Assembly (NCBI RefSeq): GCF_014207445.1
Contig: NZ_JACHEM010000002.1
Location: 496,001 to 560,000 of the forward strand
Length of the DNA: 64,000 nt
Origin: Streptomyces candidus
GTDB taxonomy: Bacteria > Actinomycetota > Actinomycetes > Streptomycetales > Streptomycetaceae
Direction: 5' to 3'
Part shown: in pieces, positions 22,917 to 31,617 of the stretch
Position numbering within the stretch: the stretch's first letter is position 1
Layout: every line of letters starts with the position of its first letter
The notes under the pieces: model-generated
Seen by the model: the letters and a program-made list of their open reading frames with translations, nothing else
Told to the model about the DNA's origin: nothing
Databases searched by the model: none
Translations under genes and position numbers: made by a program

Positions 22917-23900
22917 TCAAGGCCCGGTCTCCAGCGAGTTCACCAGCACGTCGCCCGAGTCCGTCCGGTAGTACAGGACCGAGCGGCCGGCCCTCCTGCG
23001 GCGTACCAGACGGGCGTCCAGCAGCACCTTCAGGTGGCGGCCCACCGAGCCCAGTGCCAGACCCGTCAGCGCCACCAACTGGGTCGTGCTCTTCGGGGAG
23101 CCGAGGAGGACGAGGATGCCCGCCCGCGCCGGGCCCAGGAGTGCCGCCAGCGCCCCGGGCGCGGAGGTGCGGCCGCGGTCCGCATCGGCCAGGGCGCCCG
23201 CGCACGGGTACACCACGGCGAACCGGCGCCGTCCCTCCCACGACACCCAACTCGTGGCGAAACTCACCGGGACGAACAGCAACTGCGCCCGGGCGACTTC
23301 GCGCGGCGGGTGGTCCTGGGTGTTGATCTGCAACCGGTCGCCGCCCAGCCAGCGCATCCCCGGCCGCATGCCCCCCAGCGCCGCCACCCAGCCTGCCCGG
23401 CTCAACTGCGCCGTGCGCGCCACGATGTCCGCCTCCAGCACCCGGCGGCGGCGCGGCCATTCGGGGAGAACGGTCTCCTGCCACACCCAGTCGAGGAGGG
23501 CGGCGGCCCGTTCCGCCAGATCGGTGCGGAGGAGTTCGGCGGGCGGTGGCCCGCCGAGCGCGACGGCGAGATCGTCGAGGACGGACTCCGCGGGGGCGGC
23601 GCGCACCCGCTCCAGCTCCCGGGCGAAATCCTGCTTGCCGTCGCCGACCGGGGCCGGGGTGATGAAGTCCGCGTTCCAGGTCGGGCGGAACGCGCAGTGC
23701 AGGAGAAGGGGAAGCAACGGGTCCTCGGCGACCCTGCGACGGAAGGCGGGCAGGTGCGTGTCGAGCCAGGACCGATCGCCGGGGTGTGCGGCCGGTGCGT
23801 GCAACTGCAGCAGCTTGAGGCTCGAAATGGCCTCCGACAGCGGGGAGACGACGAACCGACCGCCCGCCAGGGTGTCCGTGTCGACCTGCCACCAGCCCAT
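22917..23900 (-). CDS. ArsR-type winged-helix regulator with N-terminal DUF5937-like domain
   Basis: The 327-residue product starts 'MGWWQVDTDTLAGGRFVVSPL', the opening of the large actinobacterial ArsR-like regulators. A helical ligand domain spans about 20-240. The winged helix is at about 250-325: 'GSPKSTTQLVALTGLALGSVGRHLKVLLDARLVRRRRAGRSVLYYRT'. GAGGAG touches the ATG, with GGGGG further upstream, so initiation may be weak. It is divergent from an MFS transporter, with a perfect 8-base-arm palindrome in the 105-base gap. It probably represses itself and the transporter; the ligand is unknown. Confidence 0.88.
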   Translation of the reverse strand: MGWWQVDTDTLAGGRFVVSPLSEAISSLKLLQLHAPAAHPGDRSWLDTHLPAFRRRVAEDPLLPLLLHCAFRPTWNADFITPAPVGDGKQDFARELERVRAAPAESVLDDLAVALGGPPPAELLRTDLAERAAALLDWVWQETVLPEWPRRRRVLEADIVARTAQLSRAGWVAALGGMRPGMRWLGGDRLQINTQDHPPREVARAQLLFVPVSFATSWVSWEGRRRFAVVYPCAGALADADRGRTSAPGALAALLGPARAGILVLLGSPKSTTQLVALTGLALGSVGRHLKVLLDARLVRRRRAGRSVLYYRTDSGDVLVNSLETGP

Positions 23901-23945
23901 CTCCTCGGCGCCCCCGTCGCGTCGTCCGGCGTGCTGCCGTCGGGT

Positions 23946-23967
23946 TGTTTCGCCCCCGCGCGAAACA
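23946..23967. promoter_or_regulatory. Palindromic operator between ArsR regulator and MFS gene
   Basis: TGTTTCGC (23946-23953) and GCGAAACA (23960-23967) form a perfect inverted repeat with 8-base arms and a 6-base spacer. It lies centrally between the two divergent start codons, as expected for the operator of the adjacent regulator. Confidence 0.65.
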
Positions 23968-24005
23968 CTAACCCCGCCCTCGGCCGCACGCCGAGACTCC
24001 CGGAC

Positions 24006-25211
24006 ATGCGCACCTACCGAGAGTTGTTCCTGCAGCCGGAGTTCACCCCGCTGTTCCTGACCGCCTCCGCCAAAGCGGCGGCGCAGACCGTCACCGGCCT
24101 CGCACTCGGCGTCCTCATCTACACGTCCACCGGGTCGCCGCTGCTGTCCTCGCTCGCCATGTTCGGGCCCTCCCTCGCCCAGCTGGTCGGCGCGACCACT
24201 CTGCTGTCCGCCGCCGACCGCGTACCGCCGCGTGCCGCCCTCGCCGGACTCGGGCTGATCTTCGGCATGGCCACCGCGGTACAGGCGATCCCGGGGCTGC
24301 CGGTAGGGGCGGCCTTCTCCGTACTGCTGGTGATCGGCGTCTTGGCGTCGCTCAACGGTGGTGTGACGTACGGTCTGTTGAACGAGATTCTGCCGATGAA
24401 GGGTTTCCTGATCGGCCGCTCGGTGATGAACATGGCCAACGGTGCCATGCAGATCTGCGGGTTCGCCGTCGGCGGTGTCCTGGTCGCGGCTCTCTCGCCC
24501 CGGGGCGCGCTCCTGGTCGGCGCCGTCCTCCATCTCGCGTCGGCCGGCTTCGCCCGCTTCGGGCTCGGTCGGCGGGCCGCGCGTGCCACCGGCCGGGCGT
24601 CGGTGGCGGCGACCTGGCGCACGAACGCCCTGCTCTGGTCGTCGAAGCCACGCCGGTACGTCTACCTCATGCTGTGCGTGCCCAACGGACTGATCGTGGG
24701 CTGCGAGTCGCTGTACGTCCCGTACGCACCGGAGCGCGCGGGGTTGCTCTTCGCCTTCGCAGCGGCCGGGATGCTGATCGGGGACACGGTGGTCGGCCGG
24801 TTCGTCCCGCGACGGTGGCGGGACGGGGGCGGCCCGCCGCTCCGGTTGCTGCTGGCCGTGCCGTACCTGCTGTTCTTCCTGAAGCCGGGCCTGCCGGTCG
24901 CCCTGGGCGTGGTACTGGTCGCCTCCGGCGGCTTCGCGGCGACTCTGCTGCTCCAGGAGCGGCTCATGGCGCTCACCCCGGACGAGCTGAGCGGGCACGC
25001 ACTGGGGTTGCACACCTCGGGAATGCTGGCGATGCAGGGAGTGGGCGCCGCGCTGGCCGGCGGGCTGGCGGAGGTGACGTCGCCGGGGGCGGCCATGGGG
25101 ATGACGGCGGCAGCCTCGGTTCTCGTCACGCTGGGGTTGGAGAGGGGGGTACGGGGAGACAGGCCGAAGGCGGCGGTGCCGGGGGCTTGCGAGGGCCGCG
25201 GCGTGGGCTGA
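24006..25211 (+). CDS. MFS transporter
   Basis: The 401-residue membrane protein has about ten to twelve hydrophobic segments and the major-facilitator layout, with an interior basic loop near residues 190-215 (RRAARATGRASVAATWRT). It is probably a drug/proton antiporter or efflux protein of the MFS_1/MFS_3 group. No classical motif is clear enough to name the substrate. It starts at ATG 24006 without an obvious ribosome binding site. It is divergent from, and likely controlled by, the ArsR-type protein. Confidence 0.85.
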   Translation: MRTYRELFLQPEFTPLFLTASAKAAAQTVTGLALGVLIYTSTGSPLLSSLAMFGPSLAQLVGATTLLSAADRVPPRAALAGLGLIFGMATAVQAIPGLPVGAAFSVLLVIGVLASLNGGVTYGLLNEILPMKGFLIGRSVMNMANGAMQICGFAVGGVLVAALSPRGALLVGAVLHLASAGFARFGLGRRAARATGRASVAATWRTNALLWSSKPRRYVYLMLCVPNGLIVGCESLYVPYAPERAGLLFAFAAAGMLIGDTVVGRFVPRRWRDGGGPPLRLLLAVPYLLFFLKPGLPVALGVVLVASGGFAATLLLQERLMALTPDELSGHALGLHTSGMLAMQGVGAALAGGLAEVTSPGAAMGMTAAASVLVTLGLERGVRGDRPKAAVPGACEGRGVG

Positions 25212-25325
25212 GAACACGGTGGTGGGGTGCCCTCCACAAGCCGCCCGTCCGCCGCGCCCCGCGGCACCGCCACCCCGGCCCGGCGCCGCGTCCCGGCGCT
25301 CCCCGGCTCCTGGCGCCGCGTCCCG

Positions 25326-25823
25326 CTACGCGACCCGCCGCCCGTCCACCAGTTCCACCGCTCCCGTACCGTCCGCCTGGGCTGCCAGGGCGGCCAGGAT
25401 CCGGTCGCCCAGCGCGTTGAGCGCGTAGTCCTTCACCTCGTCCACCGGCACCAGCCGCCACGACACCAGCTCGTCCTCCTGAAGCCGGATCGCGGCCAGT
25501 CGCTCCGCTTCGAGCACCCCTCCGTCGTACAGGTACGCGGCGATCGGCGGGCGGCCCTCGCCGCGCGCCCAGTCGGCGACGAGCAACGGGCCCAACTCGA
25601 CGTCGAGACCGATCTCTTCGAGCGTTTCCCGGCGCGCGGCCTCGCGCGGCGTCTCTCCCGTGTCGGACTCCACCGTGCCGCCGGGCAGCGCCCAGCCCTC
25701 GCGGTAGTTCGGCTCGACGAGCAGCACCCGGCCCTCCGTGTCGCGGAAGAGGGCGGCCGCCCCGGCGAGGACGCGGGGGAGCGAGGAGATGTACGTGGCG
25801 TAGTCCTGAGGTTCCTGGGTCAC
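25326..25823 (-). CDS. NUDIX hydrolase
   Basis: The 165-residue protein hydrolyses nucleoside-diphosphate-linked compounds. The Nudix box spans about 48-74: 'GGTVESDTGETPREAARRE' then TLEEIGL. It has two more residues than the usual GG-x-x-E-x-G-E loop, as also seen in some actinobacterial members. The metal-binding REx2EE glutamates are intact. The GTG at 25823 is preceded by TACGCT six bases upstream (25835 to 25830 on the minus strand), so it looks leaderless. The substrate is unknown. Confidence 0.9.
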   Translation of the reverse strand: MTQEPQDYATYISSLPRVLAGAAALFRDTEGRVLLVEPNYREGWALPGGTVESDTGETPREAARRETLEEIGLDVELGPLLVADWARGEGRPPIAAYLYDGGVLEAERLAAIRLQEDELVSWRLVPVDEVKDYALNALGDRILAALAAQADGTGAVELVDGRRVA

Positions 25824-26010
25824 CCGGCCAGCGTAGGGGCGCGCGGTGGGCGCCCGCACGCGGTCGCGGTGGGGAAGCGGCACGGGAACGTACGTCCTGG
25901 TGGACCACGTGCCGCGGGGGCATCGAAGCGGGAGCCGCACGGGACCGTGACCGAAGCGCAAGCCGTGCGGCCGTCGCCGGCCGGGGAGCCGGCGTACGAC
26001 GGCGAACACG

Positions 26011-26048
26011 CCGGAGGGGCGCGGCCGTGGCAGGCCGCGCCCCTCCGG
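26011..26048 (-). terminator. Terminator of the BCCT transporter gene
   Basis: A perfect 16-bp stem, 26011-26026 with 26033-26048, has a 6-base loop (GTGGCA). It lies 14 bases past the BCCT stop. The rest of the 25824-26062 gap carries no gene. Confidence 0.8.
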
Positions 26049-26062
26049 ACAACCCACGGGTC

Positions 26063-27760
26063 TCACTCGTCCGTACGGGACTTCGCCGCACGCCGCAGCC
26101 GGGGATGCCGCCGGTCCGGGCCCTGCTCGGTGATCGCGTCGCCGACCATCGCCCGTACCGCGTCCCGCAGTCCGTGCAGCGCGTGATGGCGGGTCGGACC
26201 CGCACCCGGGTCCTCGCGCAGTTCCTTGATCAGCGCCCAGCACAGGCCGAGCATGACCAGGACGAACGGCAGCGCCACCAGGATCGTCGCCGTCTGGAGG
26301 GAGTTGAGGCCGCCCGCGACCAGCAGACCGGCCGCCACCGACGCCATCAGCACGCCCCACAGCACCACCAGCCAGGTGGACGGGTGCAGCGCGCCCCGGC
26401 TGGTGAGCGAACCCATCACCAGGGACGCCGAGTCCGCGCTCGTCACGAAGTACGTCATGACCAGCAGCATCGCGATGATCGAGGTGATGGTGCCGATCGG
26501 CAGCGCTTCCAGCATCGCGAACAGCGAGGCCTCCGCGCCGTCCTTGACCGTGCTCGCCAGGTCGGCGGCCTTCGTCTGGTCGAGCCGGATGGCCGAGCCG
26601 CCCATCACGCAGAACCACACGACCGTAGCGCCGCTGGGCACCAGCAGCACGCCGATCAGGAACTCGCGGATCGTACGGCCCCGGGAGATGCGGGCGATGA
26701 ACGTGCCCACGAACGGGGCCCAGGACAGCCACCACGCCCAGTAGAAGATCGTCCAGGCGCCCAGCCAGTCCGCGTCGCCGAACGCGCCCGTGCGGGTCGC
26801 CATCGGCAGGAGCTGGTCGAGGTAGCCACCGACGGCAGCCGGGATCGCGTCCAGGATGTACACGGTCGGACCGAGGAGGAAGACGAACACCATCAGGCAG
26901 GCGGCCAGCACGATGTTGATCGTGCTCAGCCACTTCACCCCCTTGTGCAGCCCCGAGAAGGCGGACAGCACGAAGGCCGCCGACAGCGCGCCGATGATGA
27001 TCAGCTCAAGGCCCTTGCTGTCCTCCACCCCGGTGACGATGTGGAGACCCTGGGCCACCTGGAGGGCGCCCAGGCCCAGGCTGGTCGCCGTGCCGAAGAC
27101 GGTCGCGAAGACGGCGAGCAGGTCGATCACCTTGCCCTGCCAGCCCTCCGCCCGGCGGTCGCCGAGGAGCGGCACGAACGCCGCGCTGAGCCTGTTGCCG
27201 CGGCCCTTGCGGAAGGTCGCGTACGCGAGAGCGAGTCCGGCCATGCCGTAGATGGCCCACGGGGTGAGCGTCCAGTGGAAGAAGGAGTACTGGAGCGCGG
27301 CCTGCGCGGCGTCCCCCGTCCTGGAGGCGGCGTCGGTGCCCGGCGGAGGGGTGACGTAGTGCTGGAGCGGCTCGCCCACGCCGTAGAACATCAGGCCGAT
27401 GCCCATGCCCGCGCTGAACATCATCGCGATCCAGGCCAGATTGGTGAACTCCGGCTCCGAGTCGTCCTTGCCGAGCCTGATCCGGCCGAACCGGCTCAGC
27501 GCGATGAACAGGCACATCAGCAGGAACACATCGGCGGCGATGACGAACAGCCACGCGAAGTTCTCGAGGACCCAGGCGAGCGCGTGCGACGAGGAACTCG
27601 CGAAGGAGTCCTTGCCGAGGAAGGCCCACGCCACGACGGCCGCCACGGCGAGTACACCGATGAGGATGACGGTGCGGTCGGGCCTGCCGTCCTGCAGCGG
27701 GCCCTCGCCGGGGGCGTCCGGCAGCGGTGGACCGGGGGATTCCGTTGTTTCGGTACTCAT
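26063..27760 (-). CDS. BCCT-family betaine/choline/carnitine transporter
   Basis: The 565-residue product has twelve hydrophobic segments and two family marks: the glycine-rich signature MGIGLMFYGVGEP at about 119-131, and the tryptophan-rich segment WTIFYWAWWLSW starting at Trp336, followed by PFVGTFIARISRGRTIREF. The family takes up quaternary amines such as glycine betaine or choline with sodium or protons, often for osmoprotection. The hydrophilic tail of about 65 residues may sense osmolarity. The ATG at 27760 has AAGG 9 bases upstream. The substrate cannot be fixed from sequence; no choline dehydrogenase is adjacent. Confidence 0.95.
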   Translation of the reverse strand: MSTETTESPGPPLPDAPGEGPLQDGRPDRTVILIGVLAVAAVVAWAFLGKDSFASSSSHALAWVLENFAWLFVIAADVFLLMCLFIALSRFGRIRLGKDDSEPEFTNLAWIAMMFSAGMGIGLMFYGVGEPLQHYVTPPPGTDAASRTGDAAQAALQYSFFHWTLTPWAIYGMAGLALAYATFRKGRGNRLSAAFVPLLGDRRAEGWQGKVIDLLAVFATVFGTATSLGLGALQVAQGLHIVTGVEDSKGLELIIIGALSAAFVLSAFSGLHKGVKWLSTINIVLAACLMVFVFLLGPTVYILDAIPAAVGGYLDQLLPMATRTGAFGDADWLGAWTIFYWAWWLSWAPFVGTFIARISRGRTIREFLIGVLLVPSGATVVWFCVMGGSAIRLDQTKAADLASTVKDGAEASLFAMLEALPIGTITSIIAMLLVMTYFVTSADSASLVMGSLTSRGALHPSTWLVVLWGVLMASVAAGLLVAGGLNSLQTATILVALPFVLVMLGLCWALIKELREDPGAGPTRHHALHGLRDAVRAMVGDAITEQGPDRRHPRLRRAAKSRTDE

Positions 27761-27911
27761 GCCGCACACCTTATGTCTCCCCATGTCGTGATATTGAAGG
27801 GTGGCGCGCCGTCAGAGGGCTTGCGGTGCGGTGCCTGGGCCCATGGGCAGGGGGCGGTGCCTGCGGTTATGGTCGTGGCGGCGCGACTGCCTGTTCGAAA
27901 GCAAGGGATGC

Positions 27912-29099
27912 ATGGTGGCGGACGGAGCAGTACACAACAGCGGTACGCAGCACGGCGGGGTGGCCCACGTGCTCGTCGCCGCCGACAAGTTCAAGGGCTC
28001 ACTCACGGCCGTACAGGTCGCGGAGCGGGTGACGGCCGGGCTGCGCAGAGCGGTACCCGGCCTGAGTGTGGAGGCACTGCCCGTCGCCGACGGCGGCGAC
28101 GGCACGGTCGCGGCAGCGGTGGCCGCCGGATTCGAGCGCCGGGAGGTTCGGGTCAGCGGCCCCCGCGGCGAAGGCCTGACAGCCGCGTACGCCTTCCGCG
28201 AGTCGGACGGCACCGCGGTGGTGGAGATGGCGGAGGCGTCCGGCCTCCAGCACCTCCCGCCGGGCGTGTTCGCCCCGCTCACCGCGACCACGTACGGATC
28301 GGGCGAACTGCTGCGGGCCGCGCTCGACGCGGGTGCGAAGACGATCGTCTTCGGCGTCGGCGGCAGCGCGACCACGGACGGCGGGGCCGGGATGCTGGCC
28401 GCACTGGGCGCCCGCTTCCTCGACGCGGAGGGTGCGCAGGTGGGCCCCGGCGGCGGAGCCCTCGCCTCCCTCGCGTCCGTGGACCTGTCGGGTCTCGACG
28501 CGCGTTTCGGCACCGAGGGCGGCGTGGACCTCGTCCTCGCAAGCGACGTCGACAACCCGCTGACCGGCCCCAAGGGCGCGGCGGCGGTCTATGGCCCGCA
28601 GAAGGGCGCCGACGAGACGGACGTCGAGACGCTGGACGCCGCTCTGGCGCACTACGCGTCCGTGCTCGGCCCGGCGGCCGGCGGACCGGACGTCGCCGAC
28701 TCGCCTGGCGCGGGGGCCGCGGGCGGCATCGGGTACGGGGCACTCACCGCGCTCGGGGCGCGTTTCCGTCCCGGCATCGAGGTCATGCTCGACGTGCTCG
28801 GCTTCACCCCGGCACTGGAGCGCGCCACCCTGGTCATCACCGGCGAGGGCTCGCTCGACGCCCAGACACTGCACGGAAAGGCCCCGGCGGGGGTCGCCGC
28901 GGCGGCCCGCGCACGAGGCATCGAAGTCATCGCGGTGTGCGGACGCCTGGCCCTGCCGCCGCAGGAACTGGGCCGCGCGGGCATCCGCCGGGCCTACGCG
29001 CTGAGCGCACTGGAGCCGGACGCGGCGAAGAGCATGGCGGAGGCGGGGCCGCTGCTGGAGAGGGTGGCGGAGCAGATCGGCAGGGACTTCCTGCGGTAG
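27912..29099 (+). CDS. Glycerate 2-kinase
   Basis: The 395-residue enzyme phosphorylates D-glycerate with ATP. Family motifs are 'VLVAADKFKGSLTA' near residue 20, 'LPVADGGDGT', 'VFGVGGSATTDGGAGMLAALG', 'ASDVDNPLTGPKGAAAVYGPQKGA' and 'ITGEGSLDAQTLHGKAP'. It belongs to the GlxK/GarK type. It is alone on its strand; glycerate from glyoxylate metabolism could link it to the ethylmalonyl-CoA genes in this window, but that is only inference. The ATG at 27912 follows AAGGGATGC. The first 17 residues are poorly conserved, so a later start is possible. Confidence 0.93.
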   Translation: MVADGAVHNSGTQHGGVAHVLVAADKFKGSLTAVQVAERVTAGLRRAVPGLSVEALPVADGGDGTVAAAVAAGFERREVRVSGPRGEGLTAAYAFRESDGTAVVEMAEASGLQHLPPGVFAPLTATTYGSGELLRAALDAGAKTIVFGVGGSATTDGGAGMLAALGARFLDAEGAQVGPGGGALASLASVDLSGLDARFGTEGGVDLVLASDVDNPLTGPKGAAAVYGPQKGADETDVETLDAALAHYASVLGPAAGGPDVADSPGAGAAGGIGYGALTALGARFRPGIEVMLDVLGFTPALERATLVITGEGSLDAQTLHGKAPAGVAAAARARGIEVIAVCGRLALPPQELGRAGIRRAYALSALEPDAAKSMAEAGPLLERVAEQIGRDFLR

Positions 29100-29208
29100 G
29101 CGGGGCTCGCGGGCACAGGGGCGTGCGAGGTGGGGAGGGAGGCTCGCCGGGACGGTGCGCGGCAGCAACCGGAGGCGGGTCGCGACGTGGGGCCGGGGGC
29201 GCGCCTTC

Positions 29209-29274
29209 GGTGGGGGCCGCCCCCTTGCCCGCCCGTTCCGGCCCCGGAGGGCGGCCCGCCGCACAAGAGGGCTG
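29209..29274 (+). repeat. 66-bp dispersed intergenic repeat, copy 2
   Basis: This copy is inverted relative to 8665-8730, with 32 identical bases and then about 79% identity over 34. It sits in the 241-base gap between the convergent glycerate kinase and PucR-type regulator genes, which otherwise holds no gene. Confidence 0.7.
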
Positions 29275-29340
29275 CCGGGGGCAGGGGGCCCACGTCAGGC
29301 GGCCCCGCCGTCCACGGGCGCTGCGGGCGGGGGACGCGCG

Positions 29341-30558
29341 CTAGCCCGTCGAGAGGCGGAACGCGTCCAGGGCCAGGGTCATCTCCGTGAGGTCCCGTGG
29401 CCGCGACAGCGACCGCGACGTCAGCTGCTCCAGGCGCCGCAACCGGTTGAACACCGTGTTGCGGTGGCAGTACAGCCGGGTCGCCGCCCGCCCCGCCGAT
29501 CCCTGCGCCCCCAGCCATGCGTCCAGCGTCTCCAGCAGTACGGCCCGGTCCCCCGGATCCAGTTCCAGCAGCGGCCCGAAGACCTCCGCCACCAGTCGCG
29601 CCGCCAACTCCGGCTGGCTGACCACCAGCGCGGTGGGCAGCCGTTCGTCCAGCCGCACGATGCGCCGTACGTGCGGCAGGTCCGGCGACGCGCACGACCA
29701 TGTCCGCAGCGCCGTCTCCGCCAGCCGACGGGCCAGCCCCAGTTCGCCCAGCCCGGACACCACCGGGCTCATCCCGCCGGTCCCCGCGCACCGCCGTTCC
29801 AGTTCCGCCGCCAGCTCGGCGAGTCCGGTCTCCGGCTCCAGTGCGACCACCGCCACCTCGTAGTCGGTCCGCATCCGCCAGAAGAAGCGCATCCCGGCGG
29901 CCGCCGTCACCCGGTGGAACTGCTCGCGGCCGTCCCGCCGTTCCGCCCGCAGCGCCACCACCGCGTACCGTCCCTGTTCGGGCAGGTCGAGTCCGGCCGC
30001 CGCCCGCGCGACCAGCCCCGCCGAGTCCTGTCCCTCCAGCAGGGCGTCCAGCAGTGCCTGTACGCGTTCGTCGGTGCGCCGGTGCATGTCCTCCTCCGTG
30101 TTCCGGTACGCCTGCGCGACGGTCGCCGCCTGCCGGTCCACCGCCGCCCACATCTGGGCCGCCGTGTGGACGAGGACGGGCAGCGACTCGGGGTCCTTGG
30201 CGGTGACGATGTCCAGGAGTTCGTCCCAGACGAGGTAACCCGCCTTGCGGTACGCGTGCAGCAGCAGGTCCAGCGGAAGGCCCTGCTCCGCCCGGCGCCG
30301 GCCGAGTTTCTCGGCGTACTCCAGGTCGCGCCGGGGCGCCGACCGGGGGGCCGGGATGGCCTCGATGCCGTACCGCAGTGCCTCGTTGATCTGCTGCCAG
30401 TGTTCGTCTGCCGGTACGGCGATGTCGTATTGCGGCGAGTGGGCGCGGAGTTCGGCGATGAGCAGGTCCGTGAGGTGCCCGACCCGTTCGACCAGGACCT
30501 CGGACGCGCTCTCCAGCACGGACCACTCGCGATCCGTGCGCGTTCTGCGGGCATCCAT
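29341..30558 (-). CDS. PucR/CdaR-type transcriptional regulator
   Basis: The 405-residue protein has the actinobacterial PucR layout: an N-terminal helical RsbRD-like domain (about 10-150), a GGDEF-like middle (about 170-300) and a C-terminal helix-turn-helix of the PucR type at about 355-395 ('AATRLYCHRNTVFNRLRRLE'). Such regulators sense nitrogen- or carbon-source metabolites. It is divergent from the five-gene ABC importer, with 228 bases between starts, and is the obvious candidate regulator. The start at 30558 lacks a good ribosome binding site; a start at 30615 would add 19 residues. Confidence 0.9.
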   Translation of the reverse strand: MDARRTRTDREWSVLESASEVLVERVGHLTDLLIAELRAHSPQYDIAVPADEHWQQINEALRYGIEAIPAPRSAPRRDLEYAEKLGRRRAEQGLPLDLLLHAYRKAGYLVWDELLDIVTAKDPESLPVLVHTAAQMWAAVDRQAATVAQAYRNTEEDMHRRTDERVQALLDALLEGQDSAGLVARAAAGLDLPEQGRYAVVALRAERRDGREQFHRVTAAAGMRFFWRMRTDYEVAVVALEPETGLAELAAELERRCAGTGGMSPVVSGLGELGLARRLAETALRTWSCASPDLPHVRRIVRLDERLPTALVVSQPELAARLVAEVFGPLLELDPGDRAVLLETLDAWLGAQGSAGRAATRLYCHRNTVFNRLRRLEQLTSRSLSRPRDLTEMTLALDAFRLSTG

Positions 30559-30674
30559 GACCGGTGAGGATGCCACTGGTGGGGCCTTCTGGACAGACCC
30601 TTTGTGCCCGAGCACAACGGCTGCCCAGGAGTGCTGGTCATCGGCAGCGATTACGGCATACCCGCTGGACGGTT

Positions 30675-30685
30675 ACACGTGTCAA
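30675..30685. promoter_or_regulatory. Palindrome overlapping a TTGACA box in the PucR/ABC divergent region
   Basis: ACACGTGT (30675-30682) is a perfect 8-base palindrome. The minus-strand TTGACA (30685 to 30680) could be the -35 of the regulator gene, with a weak -10 such as TATGCC about 19 bases on. Overlap of both suggests autoregulation. Confidence 0.35.
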
Positions 30686-30786
30686 CTGTTGGTGTGTGCC
30701 CCCACAGGGGTCCAGACGGCAGTCCCGGCGGAAGTCCGGACTGAGAGCCGCAGAGATCTGCAGACGTGGAAGGAGGTCCCACCCGC

Positions 30787-31617
30787 GTGTCAGAAACATC
30801 AGCCTCACCGCCCTCGGCCGCCGCACTCGAAGTGCGCGGTCTCTCCGTCGGGTACGGCCCGGTGCGCGCCCTGCGCGAGGTCTCGCTCGACGTCCCGGCC
30901 GGCGCGGTGGTCGCCGTACTGGGCGGCAACGGCGCAGGCAAGTCCACTCTGCTCCGAGCGATTTCCCGCACCCTCGGCTACCACCGGGGCGCGGTCACCG
31001 CCGGCACGGTCAGTTACGGCGGACGCGACCTGCACGGCGCCGGGGCCGCTCGCGCAGTGGCCGCCGGAATCGTCCAGGTGCCGGAAGGGCGGCAGGTGTT
31101 CGCCCGTATGACGGTCGCGGACAACCTCCGCGCGGGCGCCCTGGGCGCCACCGGCGGACGCACCGCCACCCGGGCCGCCCTCGCCCATGTGCACGAACTC
31201 TTCCCCGTACTCGCCGACCGCGCCCGCCAGCACGCCGGCCTTCTCTCCGGCGGCGAGCAGCAGATGCTCGCGCTGGGAAGGGCGCTGATGTCCGGTCCGA
31301 AACTCCTCATGCTGGACGAACCCTCCCTCGGCCTGGCCCCCCTGATGGCCGCCCGCATCGCCGAGACCATCCAGCAGATCAACGCCACCGGCACCTCGGT
31401 CCTGCTGGTCGAGCAGAACGCGGCCCTCGCCCTGCGGCTCGCCTCCACGGCGTACGTACTGGACGTCGGCGAGGTCGCCCTGCACGGCCCGGCCGCCGAA
31501 CTGGCCGCCTCCGACGAGGTGCGCCGCCGCTACCTGGGCGTCGTCGACGAGACGGCCGCCGAGGACGCGGACCGGGCACGGACGGCGGCCCCGACGCTGA
31601 GCAGGTGGACCGCATGA
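30787..31617 (+). CDS. livF: ABC transporter ATP-binding protein, LivF type
   Basis: The 276-residue ATPase energises the importer encoded with it. Walker A is GGNGAGKST with Lys52, the signature is LSGGEQQ, and Walker B is LLMLDEPS. The 'VPEGRQVF' loop after the Q-loop is typical of LivF/UrtE in branched-chain amino acid, urea or amide importers. GGAGG lies about 10 bases before the GTG. The following livG overlaps its stop (ATGA), starting a five-gene run with overlaps throughout. Confidence 0.93.
   Translation: MSETSASPPSAAALEVRGLSVGYGPVRALREVSLDVPAGAVVAVLGGNGAGKSTLLRAISRTLGYHRGAVTAGTVSYGGRDLHGAGAARAVAAGIVQVPEGRQVFARMTVADNLRAGALGATGGRTATRAALAHVHELFPVLADRARQHAGLLSGGEQQMLALGRALMSGPKLLMLDEPSLGLAPLMAARIAETIQQINATGTSVLLVEQNAALALRLASTAYVLDVGEVALHGPAAELAASDEVRRRYLGVVDETAAEDADRARTAAPTLSRWTA

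Noticed and set aside
30564..31613. Extended N-terminus for the LivG-type ATPase
   Set aside because: The frame is open through livF, but the ATG overlapping the livF stop fits the coupled operon and family length.
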